Of a stretch of DNA of 64,000 nucleotides, positions 1 through 10,351 are shown piece by piece; the first letter of the stretch is position 1, and the number at the start of each line of letters is the position of its first letter. The position numbers and the translations under genes were made by a program. The notes under the pieces are model-generated. The model worked only from the letters and a program-made list of their open reading frames with translations, had not been told where the DNA came from and did no database searches. Source of the stretch: Euglena gracilis (lineage: Eukaryota; Euglenida; Euglenophyceae; Euglenales); NCBI GenBank assembly GCA_039621445.1, contig CP154955.1, positions 24,452,064 through 24,516,063 of the forward strand. Reading direction: 5' to 3'.

Positions 1-1188
1 TGAGGGGTGAGTTTGTACCTGAACGACTGACACAGCCAGAGATACGCTCCCAATCGTCGGAATTTGGCGAAATGCAATGAGGTGTGACATTTCAGATCAG
101 TGGTTGGAAATTGTCCTAAGAGTGTGCTTTGACCGAAGGTTGGGGATGCCGGTTCTGTCGTGAACCCAGCATCCCTAAAACGCCGCTTTCAACCAGGGGT
201 GGCGGACGCCGGCTCGTCATGATCCCGGCATCCCCGGACGCCGGGTTCACGACAGAGCTGGCGTCCGCCACCCCTTTTTTGATAAAGACGTAGTTTTTGC
301 TGCAGGGGATGTCCTCCTGTTTGTCCTCAGTTTTTGGATGGATTTTGGATGGCGAATTCCTAATTCAGTGCAAATTTGAGGGTCTAACTTCAGGGGCAAA
401 TTCCTAATTTTGAGCGGCAAATGTTGAATTTGGTGAAGAAATCCTGACTTTTGAGTGGCAAATGCAGTTCCAAATTTTGGATGGTGAATTCCTAATTTTG
501 TGCAAATTTGAGGAATTAGCCTGGCCGACGGCGTGCTCCCCATTGATTTTCCCTTTGTTTTTTGAACGTTCATTGCGTTTTTTCAAACGTTTTTATGAGC
601 CGCCAGCCATGCCGGCGTTTGGACGGACAGGCATTCCAAACAACCACACTGCAGACAAAGGGGAACAAAAAAATTGGCAAGTCCAAAAACGTGCAAAAAA
701 GTTCCAAAACTGCCAGACCACGGAGTCCCAAACCTCTGACAACAGTTCAAAATATTTTCAAAAAGTTCCAATTTTTTTAGCAGAAGTGTGCAAATTATGG
801 CAAAAAGTACACAAATGTTTTTTCAAAAAGTCCAAAAATTTTCGGCAAAAGTGCCAAAAATTATGGCAACATCCCGGAAACGGTGAGTGTTAGATGTAAA
901 TGTTTCCAGTGGTACCCGTGATCCAATTATGAGCACCCCCACGAGAAAACCCGTGAACGCCCAAAGTGCATGCTAAAAAGGTTCTTGTTAGGAAGCAATG
1001 GCCAACTAAGGGGTAACAGGTTAAACAGGAGGGGAAAAAAGGAGCCGGAAACACATTTTTTTGACTTTTTTTTTGACTTTGGCCTTTCCGCTTGTGAGGT
1101 ATTTTCCACCAAGTTCTTTTTGACAGGGGAGGCCGACCCCCTCATAAGCACCCTTATCTGAGGTCTGTGTGTGCTTCTTTTGTCTCAG
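1..1188. other. non-coding upstream / intron sequence
   Basis: No credible exon was seen. Around 130-280 there is an inverted-repeat block built on GGACGCCGG and its complement, related to the block at 7340-7500. From 690 to 880 the sequence is A-rich with CAAAAAGT-type repeats. The last 20 bases before 1189 are a pyrimidine tract ending in CTCAG, a normal splice acceptor, so this stretch is probably an intron of the filamin-type gene whose earlier exons lie left of the window. Confidence 0.5.
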
Positions 1189-1452
1189 GTGACATGCAAT
1201 GTGCACTTACAGGCCCTGGGGTCACAGATGGAATCAACAAAGGTACTCTCATTTTTGAAAACCACGGCTTTTTCACTCATTCCAGAGAAACATGGTTTTG
1301 AATATCGCCTGAAAGATGCTGAGCTTGCCTCCATTGTAGTCAATGGTCCTCACGGTGTCTCACACAAAGTTCACCTTGACCCAGATAACAACCGAGGATG
1401 GTTTGAAGCTTCCACTGCAGGACAATACCTCATCAGTGTCACATTTACAAAA
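1189..1452 (+). CDS. filamin-type Ig repeat exon (first exon seen)
   Basis: Acceptor CTCAG precedes 1189 and the frame stays open to 1497. The second half (about 1285-1452) reads as the end of a filamin-type immunoglobulin-like repeat: a VVNGPHG turn, then DPDNNRGWFEAS and AGQYLISVTF, matching the family pattern of a GPxG turn, a D-N-x-G-x-(Y/W) strand, an AGxY strand and a final V/I-rich strand. The first third (about 1189-1284) is less convincing and could be intron, because CATTCCAG ends at 1283, although using that acceptor would need a phase-1 predecessor. The 3' end is a donor at 1453 (GTGGTG) or 1456 (GTGTGC), both phase 0, matching the next exon. The usual GSPF motif after the last strand is missing, so a small exon may have been overlooked. 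Filamin repeats mediate protein contacts in actin-crosslinking and scaffold proteins. Confidence 0.65.
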
Positions 1453-1624
1453 GTGGTGTGCAACCCTTCTTTCCATTTGATGAAAGGATTAAATTGAATT
1501 GATGGAATTTGAAAAATAATATTTTTAAAAGAAAATGGTAAGTGCCAGTTGAACCAGGGTTGGGTATTTTATTTACCATCACCCCCCCCTAAATGACCCC
1601 CCCCCCTTTTGTCCTGCCCAGGAC

Positions 1625-2325
1625 CAGGCATTTGCTTAAGGGATTGCAGTACCCCCGGGGGGGGGGCTGGACTGCAGCTAGTCCAAATTTGGCTAGTGGG
1701 ATTTCTAGCAGACCCCCCCCCCGGGGGGGGGGTCTGCTAGCAGGGCTAGCTAGTGGAAAAAAATTCCCAGTGACCCGAAGCGCCGAAAAATTTTTGGGCC
1801 CCCCAAAATGGCCAAAATGGCCGTTTCTGGCCGTTTTTGGGAATTTTTGGAACAAAATCAGCCAAAAACCTATTAAAAACCTCATTTTTCCAGTTCGGGG
1901 GACCCCCCCCCCCGGGGGGGTCTAGCTGGGGTAGTCCATTTTTTCCAGTGTCTAGCCGATTGGCTAGCTACCTACCCCCCCCCCCCCCGGGAAACTGTCA
2001 CCTGACAGGTTGGCCAGTACCGGGGACCCTGACAACTTCCTATACTGACAGGTTGGCCGGTACCGGGGACCCTGACAGTTTCCCGGGCGGGACCCTGACA
2101 GTTTCCCGGGAAAGGCATTTCAAGGAAAAGTCAATGAAAAATGACCCTGACAGGTTGGCCGGTACCGGGGACCCTGACAACTTCCTATACTGACAGGTTG
2201 GCTGGTACCTGGGACCCTGACAGTTTCCCGGGCGGGACCCTGACAGGTTCTCGGGCATGACAGTTTCCCGGGGGGGGGGGGTAGGTAGTACCCCCCCCCC
2301 CCCGGGGTCCTCAAGCAAATGCCTG
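1625..2325. mobile_element. hAT-like MITE, family A copy 1 (interrupted)
   Basis: The termini are inverted: CAGGCATTTGCTTAAG on the left, and its near-complement CTCAAGCAAATGCCTG on the right. The 8-bp direct repeat CCCAGGAC lies immediately outside both ends (1617-1624 and 2326-2333). The interior has C-run/G-run junctions, CTAGCAGA palindromes and a TGGCCGTTTTTGG block shared with the copies at 8219 and 28716. A second element (1971-2285) is inserted in it. No coding sequence was seen. Eight-base duplications and a CA start fit the hAT superfamily (inference). Confidence 0.88.
1971..2285. mobile_element. TA-flanked MITE, family B copy 1
   Basis: It starts CCTACCCCC...GGGAAACTGTCA and ends with the inverse, TGACAGTTTCCC...GGGGGTAGG, with TA on both sides. 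Removing the element and one TA restores the CTAGCTAGTACCCC expected from the other family A copies, so this is a real insertion. The interior repeats ACCCTGACAG and GGTACCGGGGACCCTGAC several times in both orientations. The TA target suggests a Tc1/mariner-type mobiliser (inference). No ORF of its own was recognised. Confidence 0.87.
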
Positions 2326-2745
2326 CCCAGGACCCCCGAGGGCCACTTGGGGGGGGGTCACTTGGGGGGGGGGTCGGGAAACAAAATTTTGATATCCCCC
2401 CACCATTTTTGGGGTGATTTTTTTGTGTGAGATTTGTGTTCTCCACCATTTTTTCCAAGGTCAATTTTTTCCGGAAAATTTTCAAAAAAATTCAGGTGTT
2501 TTATGACCATTTTAATTTTCGAAGAACTTTATCCATGTTTCGGCCGGACCTTCCAGCCGGACTCCGGAGGGCCACTCAGGGGTTATTTAGGGGGGTGATG
2601 GTAAAACCATCCCCATTGCTGTCAAGTATTTTGCGAATGCTGTCAAAGCGTTCAGGTGATTTTTGAAATCATTTCAAAACCTCTGCAAAAGCTCCGAAAA
2701 CCTGTTCTCCAGAGTTTCATTTAAAATGTCAATCACAACCACAGG

Positions 2746-3335
2746 CGTCAGTACCCTCACCCTCAAAGTGTCCCCCCCCCCCAAAGTGGCCAAAAAGTTT
2801 TGGCAGATTTTGGTTTACCATCCCCCCCCATTATATACCTCCCCCCGGGAGGCCGAAATTGGGGGGGGGAGGTACATAATGGGGGGGAGGTACACAATGG
2901 GGGGGGTTACCCAGGTCCTATTCCCAGACCCGACCCTCAAACAGCCCAAAAGGGTCATTTTTGACAACTTTTTGCATGTTCGCAATAAATGGTCAATTAT
3001 AAGCACATTTGCCAAATATCATTTTTTGAAAACGTCCCAAAAACGTCGATTTTTGAGCACGTTTTTTGGGAAGTTCTTTAGAAAAGTGTTATGACAGTGA
3101 GCTACCCCCCCCCCATTATTTACCTCCCCCCCAGGGGGTACATAATGGGGGGGTACATAATGGGGGGGGATGGTACCTCCCTCAAAGTGGCCATTTTCCT
3201 TCGGCACCAAAGGCGCCGAAGGCCAAAATTTGACCCCCCCCCAAAGTGTCCCCCCTCCCAGAGTGGCCATTTTGGGGTCCCACAGCACCCAGAAGATGCC
3301 ACTTTGAGGGGGGGGGGTGAGGGTACTCAAACCAC
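2746..3335. repeat. inverted repeat block with CCCTCACC/GGTGAGGG ends
   Basis: The left end GTACCCTCACCCTCAAAGTG is mirrored by CACTTTGAGG...GGTGAGGGTAC on the right. Inside are two foldback segments with the unit CATTAT(A/T)TACCTCCCCCC and its complement GGGGGGAGGTACATAATG (2820-2915, 3096-3175), and a GGCGCCGAAGG block similar to 5420-5890 and 6115-6265. No matching target duplication was found, so element boundaries are not claimed. Confidence 0.45.
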
Positions 3336-4439
3336 AACCCTAACCACATCCCTGACCCTAACTGCAGTCCTGGCCCAAACCCCACGGACAATCCCAACCC
3401 TGCAGGCTGGCCAAATATTTTCCCCGAAGGTTCCCCTAAATTTTGGGTATTTTCCTGTTTTCAAAAGGCTCCAAAACGGTTTCTACTCTTCCAGTGCAAA
3501 AAAAAAAAACCCAGAAGTCCACAAATTCGGTCTGCTTTTTTTTCTGGAGAGGCTGCCTTCCTCTGATGAAATTGCTCGCTGTCGAAGCTTTGAACCTGTC
3601 GGTTTTGTGCAATTTGGGAAAGTTTGGTGGAATGCAATTTGAGACAGAAAGCACACGAGACTAGGCAGAGGGGTGCACCGCGGCTCACGCCGTTTTGAGG
3701 GGGAAGCCTTGCCGGGGCACGCGGTACTTCTGCCGCGGCGCGGACCAAATTTTGGACATTTCGAAGAAAAAAAAGTGAAACAGTCACTTTTTTGGCAGTT
3801 TTTCGGGTCGTGACAACTCTTTCTGAAGGAAAAAATGTTGGAAAAAGTCATCCTGGTGGTGGGGGTCCGACCCCCCCCACTAGCCTGTATTTCCGGGGGC
3901 GACATTTTTTCAGGCACCCACTGGGTCCAGCTCCCTGGACCCCCACCCGCACTTTGAGCAGGTGCCATGGTGGGTGGGGGGTGGCGGCCCCGAGCGAGAA
4001 ATTGGTGATGGACTTTTTGGTGGTTGCTAGCGACTAGTTGCTAGCGACCATGGTCGCTAGCGGTTAGTCGCTAGAAAATGGCCCCCCACCAGCCTTCCTG
4101 TTCAGCCCTGTCCAGTGGGGGGGGGGGGTAGCCAGTTGGTCACTTTTTTTTTGGCGATTTCATCAGTCAGAATGACGATTTTTCAAGCAAAAAAGCATTG
4201 GAAAAATCAGTGCAAATGTTTTCCGGCCATTTTGGGGGTCAAAAATTTTGTTCTGACCCCTGGGCAGGGGGGGGGGTGACGACGCGCATCACAGCGCGCA
4301 GGGGGGGGGGGGCTCTCAGCCTTCCGGCGCCATCAAGGGGGGTCCCCCCCTCCTCCTCTGTGGGGGCAAAAAAAAATTCCGACGCTTCGCGCCGGGTGTG
4401 CATTTTAGGACCCTCTTGAGGCTCAATATGAAATTTTTG

Positions 4440-4630
4440 CAAAATGGCCAAATTTGGTCGAGAAAATGGTCGTAACTCAGGCTAGGCGGGGAAATCAGAA
4501 TACTGTTAGATGAGCTTTTTTAGGGCTTCAATTCAGGTCCGGACATTTCCTTTGATTCCCCACCATTTTTGAGAAATTTCAGAAAAACTGATTTTTTTTG
4601 CCCCCCAAAACGGCCGAAATTTTGCACTTA
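4440..4630 (-). repeat. dispersed repeat, family M
   Basis: Read on the reverse strand, this holds a GAAGCCCTAAAA...CTAGCCTGAGTTACGACC motif that recurs on the forward strand at about 54410-54910 (GAAGCCCTT..., CCCGAGTTACGGCC). It is non-coding and of unknown class. Confidence 0.4.
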
Positions 4631-4822
4631 ACGGCGAGAAGTTCGGCGACCGAAAACTGGAGGTAAGAGGGGGGGGGTCCCCCCCCTCCCCTAGTTTTGG
4701 AAGGGGGCGTCCCCCACCAGGGGTTTTTTTAGTTGGGGCCCCCGGGGGGGGGGAGGGGGGGGTAGGGTGGGTGGGTCCGGCCGAGCCCCCCGGGGGGGTC
4801 CCCCCCGGAGGGGGCCGAAGGC

Positions 4823-4950
4823 CCTGAGTCTGCGTTTCGAAACGCAGACTCAGGTCAGAGTCTGCGTTTAAGACGCAGTTAGCTCTGACCTGAGTCTGCG
4901 TTTCGAAACGCAGACTCAGGTCAGAGTCTGCGTTTAAGACGCAGTTATTT
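4823..4950. repeat. tandem 32-nt perfect palindromes
   Basis: Two perfect 32-nt palindromes centred on GTTTCGAAAC (4823-4854 and 4889-4920) lie 66 nt apart, each followed by a GTTTAAGAC-containing imperfect palindrome. A diverged form built on GTTTAGAAAC occurs at 5950-6060, inside the adjacent TTAA-flanked element. Such DNA could extrude cruciforms. Confidence 0.8.
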
Positions 4951-4952
4951 AA

Positions 4953-6082
4953 GGCTGTGTTTATAAAGCAACATGGCTTTGGTCAAAGTCTGTGTTTCTC
5001 AACCTCGACGACGCACGGCAGACTGACGACAGATTTTTGGGACAAAGCGAAGCTGAATTAGGATCCGCTGCACAGCTCTGGGACGGCCGGAAACCTCAGA
5101 ATAAGAATATGTGGCCGCCGGGCAGCCGGACAGCACCGTCTGTGGTCTTACGAACTAGAATCCTTTCGAAATAGTGGTAACATTACCGTTGAACATGGGA
5201 ACATATGTGGAAGATGACACAAGATTCCATCGTCTCCTTCCTTTTGCATACCCCATTTTGCGTGCTTCACTTTGCAACGTTGATGAGAAAGCTCTGGGCA
5301 CTGCACCCACGACCTAAGAGTTCTTTGATAGGCTCCCAAAAGTTGATGAGCACAGATGTTACAACCTAACCTTGTATGGTGATATTTTTGGGGAGCCACC
5401 CTCTAGGCCACTTGGGACAGAAAAACACACCCTCACCCCCCCCTCAAAGTGCCCCCCTCAGAGTGGTCAGAAATTTTGGCAAATTTGTCCCCCCCCCCCC
5501 CGCAAAGTGGTCATTTCCTCTTGGCGCCGAATGAGCCTAAGCCCAAAAATTGACCCCCCAAAGTGTCCCCTCCCTGCCGTTTTGGCAAATTTGTCCCCCC
5601 CCCCCTCAAAGTGGTCATTTTCTCTTGGCGTCTAAGCCCCAAAATTGACCCCCCCAAAGTGTCCCCTCCCTCACAATGGCCGTTTTGGCAAATTTGTCCC
5701 CCCCCCCCTCAAAGTGGCCATTTTCTCTTGGCGCCGAAGGCGCCAAAGCCCAAAATTGACCCCCCCCCCCCCAAGTGTCCCCTCCCTCACAATGGCCGTT
5801 TTGGCAAATTTGTTCCCCCCCCCCCCTCAAAGGGGCCATTTTCTCTTGGCGCCAAAGGCGCCACAGCCAAAAATTGACCCCCCCCCCAAAGTCTTTTATT
5901 TCTGCATCATTGGGATGTTTCAGGGTCCAAATACTGTGAACACAGTTTTCTTGGTCGGAGTCCGTGTTTAGAAACACAGACTTAGGTCAAAGTCTGTGTT
6001 TCTAAACACGGACTTCGGCACGTCAAAGTCTGTGTTTAGAAACACAGATTTTGACCAAAGCCATGTTGCTGTAAACACAGCC
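4953..6082. mobile_element. TTAA-flanked inverted-repeat element
   Basis: The ends are inverted: GGCTGTGTTTA...GCAACATGGCTTTGGTC on the left and its complement on the right (about 6040-6082). TTAA lies directly outside both ends (4949-4952 and 6083-6086). The interior holds about five copies of a roughly 95-bp tandem unit (5425-5890: AAAGTGTCCC, TGGCCGTTTTGGCAAATTTG, poly-C, TCTTGGCGCC). TTAA targets are typical of piggyBac-type transposases (established for the family; assignment here is inference). No transposase was seen. Confidence 0.72.
5425..5890. repeat. tandem array, ~95-bp unit with poly-C tracts
   Basis: Successive copies of TTTTGGCAAATTTG, a C-run, CTCAAAGTGG and TTTTCTCTTGGCG differ mainly in C-run length. 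Reading frames through it are translation of repeat only. Confidence 0.75.
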
Positions 6083-6719
6083 TTAAAAAAAACCCCCTGG
6101 TGGGGTGGGTTCCCCCCATCCAAAGTGGCCACTTTCTTTTGGCTCCGAAGGCGCCGAAGCCCAAAAATTGACCCCCCCCAAAGTGTCCCCTCCCCCAGAA
6201 TGGCCGTCTTGGGGTCCTGTGGTGCCTGGAGGGTGGCCACTTTGAGGGGGGGGGGGTGAGGGTAATTTTCAAATCCAACCAGGCGGGGGGGGGGACCCCG
6301 TAATCCAAAAAATTTGGCGCTTTGCGACTCCTCAGGGTTTCGGGGTGGCGGCTTCTTATTTTTCCTGGGACAAAATGCATGTTTTTCCCCCCACCAAATT
6401 TTAACTTGTACCGGAGGGATGAAAATACCGCGCAGCATTAATTACCAATTGGATTAATTCCGCTCCTGGGCGCGTTTCCGTAACTGGCGATCTGGGCATT
6501 TTTCTGGCACGGCGGCTGGAATTAGGATCAGGCAAAAATTAATCTGGATCGCGGAGTGCGTTTTTTCTGTGTCACAGCGTAACGATCAGGCGTCTGGCAG
6601 GCTTTATTAAAGAGCGTTATTAATCCATTCGGTATTACTACCGAGCGGTATTTTAATCCCCCCGGTAGTGTGTGAAGTGTAGGTGGTGGTCGTGTTGCGA
6701 ACAGGTGAACCCCCCTCCT

Positions 6720-7045
6720 AGGCCCGAGGGGGGGTATTATTTGGGGGGGGGGCAGTGATAGCACCCCAAAATTTTCGAAATTTTTCGAAGTCCCTTGGGA
6801 CTCAAAAAGCACCCAAATCCCCCTTTGTGTCATTCTTTTTGCATTTTCTCATGAAATTTAACATTTTTTGGAAGCCAGATGATCCAGAAAAATCGGTTCT
6901 TTTTGATAATTTGTTGTCAGAGATTGTGATTTTTACCAGCGTTTTCAGGTCAAAATCCGGGTCGTCAGCCTGAGATTGGGGGGGGGGGGTATTAACTCGG
7001 TCGCCGAAGTCAGACCCCGAGGGGGGGTATTATTTGGGGGGGTTT
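6720..7045 (+). repeat. dispersed repeat, family J copy 1
   Basis: This is about 320 bp, bounded by two direct GGGGGGTATTATTTGGGGGG motifs. The interior (CCCCAAAATTTTCGAAATTT, GATGATCCAGAAAAATCG, GTCAGAGATTGTGATTTTTA) recurs inverted at about 62640-63000. Class unknown. Confidence 0.55.
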
Positions 7046-8218
7046 ACCAACCAGTGCGGGTTGGGTTGGGATGGAGTGCGGTGAGTGGCATTGGACCCAA
7101 CTTTGAACAATGCAAGTCAGCAACCCCTGTCAACGTGGGCTGATGGGGCGATGGCCTCGATATGCCGACCAATTTGGGCAATAATGACCATTTCGACCAC
7201 CAGACCCGGCTTTTGAATCACCTCCGTTTGACCCCCAGCTCCACCCTCCCCCCCTGTGTTATTGACCCTGGTCAATTTGGGCCTCCTCTGAGCAAGAAGG
7301 AAAAATCTCACCCTGGTGAAGTACATATCAGAAAAGGGGGGGGGGGACGCCGGTTCTGTCCTGAACCCGGTGTCCGGGGACGCCATGTTCAGGACAAAAC
7401 TGGCGTCCCTAACCCCGGGTTTTAGGACAGAACCGGCGTCCGGAATACCTTGGGGGGGGGGGACGCCGGTTCCCGGCGTCCCAAACGCCGGTTTAAATAA
7501 AAAACCCTGGTGGCAGAGTCGAACTGGGGGGGGGGTGGCATGGCGCATGACGTTTGACTGGGGGGGGGGGTAGTGGGTAGTCGGGGGGGGACTTTGGTCG
7601 GGAGTAGGGGTCGGTAGCTAGTCGCGAGACGGGGTGGGGGGGGGGGGTGGGGGAGGAGAAAAAAGTACGGGGGTGTTTGAAATCCTATGCAAACTAGTCG
7701 GCTAGTCGGTGGTCTAAAAATGGTCGCGGGAAACAATGGAGGATGGTCAATAAGTGAAGGAAATCTGGCCGGTGGGGGATGGGGGGGGGGGATTGATGGT
7801 CCCGGGCAGTGGGGGGGGAAGTCCAAATTTGGAGTTTTCTAGTAGGGGGGGGGCGGGTTTTTGGAGGTTTTTTTTCCGGGGGGGAAATTTTTTTTGGGCA
7901 TTGGAATTTTTTTGGTGAATTTTCCCCCCCCCCCCTTTGGTTTTGGCGGCCCCGGAGGGGGGGGGGGGGTAGTTAGTTCCGACCGGCGAAACACCCACTC
8001 TAATGTACTAACGGGTCAGTTGCCGACTTTTCCCTCCCCATGAAGGAAATCCTATCCAGTCGGTGGCTAGTCGGTGGTCATAAAAATGGTCTGCGGCGGG
8101 CCCAAATCACCCGGAAATGGTCCGGATGGGTCCAAATAAGTGCCTTACACCAACATAAACACCCTCAAATGGAAATCTTTGGCCGGTGGGGGTCAGTGGC
8201 CCTTGATGGGGGTCCGGA

Positions 8219-8658
8219 GCAGGCTTTTGCTTAAGGGATTGCAGTACCCCCCCCCCGGGGGGGGGCTGGACTGCAGCTAGTCCAAATTTGGCTAGTGGGT
8301 TTTCTAGCAGACCCCCCCCCCCCGGGGGGGGGCTGCTAGGAGGGCTAGCTAGTGGGAATTTTCCAGTGACCGGCGAAGCGACAAAATTTTTTTTGGGACC
8401 CACAAAAATGGCCAAAAATGCCCGTTTTTGGCCATTTTTGGGAATTTTTGGAACAAAATCAGCCAAAAACCTGTTAAAAACCTCATTTTTCCTCCGGCGC
8501 TGTGCGCCGGAGGAAAATTTTCTTTCCAGTCCGGGGGACCCCCGGACCCCCCCCCACCCCCGGGGGGGGAGGGGGGGGGTCTAGCTAGTCCACTTTTTCC
8601 AGTGTCTAGCCGATTGGCTAGCCAGTACCCCCCCCCCCCGGGGTCCTTAAGCAAAAGC
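8219..8658. mobile_element. hAT-like MITE, family A copy 2
   Basis: Termini are CAGGCTTTTGCTTAAG and CTTAAGCAAAAGCCTG, with the 8-bp duplication GTCCGGAG on both sides. This is the cleanest copy of the family, about 440 bp. It contains the CTGCAGCTAGTCC and CTAGCAGA palindromes, GGAACAAAATCAGCCAAAAA and poly-C/poly-G junctions. The exact end may shift by a base or two. Confidence 0.88.
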
Positions 8659-9889
8659 CTGGTCCGGAGGGGGGGAAATCAATGATGAAACAGGGATTAC
8701 ATGAAAATCCTTTAGAAATGCAAGCATTCTGCATTACGAGGGGCAGAAAACTCCCCCCTCCACCCCCACCCGAGCCTCAAATAACAAAATCCCTTCTATG
8801 TTGGCAACATACTTGGAGGGCTGAGTCCTTTTTGTGGGAAATTCCCTTTTCTGATGTATTTTGAGCCATTATATTGAAAATCCAATGGGGAGAGGTGTTC
8901 TTTTGCCAAAAGTGGCCCAAAATGGACATTTCCCCCCCAAGTTTTTGCATATTCACCCCCGATTAAGGGGTTCTGGAGCCATTTGGGCGGGTTTTGACTG
9001 GTGTTGAGGTGATTTGGACAAAAGTTTTTTTCAGGGGGGGGGGCTTAAAAGTCGGCGATACTGACCCGTTAGCACATTAGAGTGGGAGTCGGCCGACTAG
9101 TCGGTCGACTACCCACCACCCCCCCCCCCACCCCGTCTCACCGACTGGCTACCGACCAGGCCAGTCGGCCGACCAATTGGGTAGTCGGCCGACTACCCAC
9201 CAAGCACCTATAGTAAAAATGGCCGAAAATGGCCGAAAATGGCCGAAAATGGCCGAAAATGGCTGAAAATGGCCGAAAATGAGAAAAAATTTGTTGCAAA
9301 TTTTTTTCGAGTTTTTTTTGCCTGACAATTTCTTTTTCCCTGAGGGGCAATTTTCAGTGCGACTGATTCTTGTCTCTGTGCAGCCTCTCTTCTTTTGTTA
9401 TTCAACACATGCTGCTCAAAGAACCACCTCTGAAGGGGTTATTTGGGCCAAAGCTGAATGTTTTGATGATATTTCAGAAAATTTTGGTGACAAGGGCGAT
9501 GCTGGCATTCTTTTTGTATATTTTGAAGAATTAAACCCATTTTTGGGATAATTTATCCACAAACCTCCAGTATTACACTCATCTTGGCCATTTTGGATGA
9601 ATTTTTTGCAAATTTTGGGGATATTTTGCACTGATTTAGCAAATATTGGGCTAATTTGGGTCAATATGAGCACATTTGTCAATATGGCATTTTTGGCCAT
9701 TTTGCACCATTTTGGTGAATTTTTCACATTTTTTTTTGTGGTATTGTGGGCGTTTTTGGACAAGTTTAGGTTATTTGAAGCCATTTTAGGTCATTTTGGT
9801 TGCTTTTTGGGGACTTTTGCGGTCAATTTTTAGGCTTTTTGTGGTCATTTATGGGGTTTCTGTGGTCATTTTGCTAGGTTGGGAGCCAG

Positions 9890-10062
9890 TGGATGCAGTG
9901 GTTGCAGATACTGGACAAGATGCAATGGATGCATATGCTGTACAAGATGCAGACACTGGACAAGATGTATACACTGGACAAGATGCAGATGCTGTACAAG
10001 ATGCAGATGCTGGACAAGATGCGGATGCTGGACATGATGTAGATGTTGTTCTAGATGCAGAT
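9890..10062 (+). repeat. 18-bp tandem repeat encoding D-A-G-Q-D units
   Basis: The unit GATGCAGATGCTGGACAA and variants repeat about nine times. In the open frame 9796-10101 it would give Asp/Ala/Gly/Gln repeats. Whether it is translated is unknown; it lies inside the 9201-11749 element. Confidence 0.6.
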
Positions 10063-10351
10063 GGGTGGGTGTCAAGTTGGAATAGCGGAAGTTGTTTGTG
10101 AAAGCATCCACGCCAAGAGGCTTGAAGAGAAAAGCACCAGGTTTGGTGTTGCCATTGTGGTTAATACGTCATGTGCCAACCACTCTCATGAAGCGTAAAA
10201 AAGACCAAAGTGGACAAGAGCCTCTCTGGCAGGAAAAAAGAAGCCTATTCTCAAAACCTTGCATTTGCATATTGCAACAAAAACTCTTTGACCTCTTTAA
10301 TCCCTGAGCACCCATTCCAAACGGACCTCCTTGGATGCGTCAGCTTGTCAC

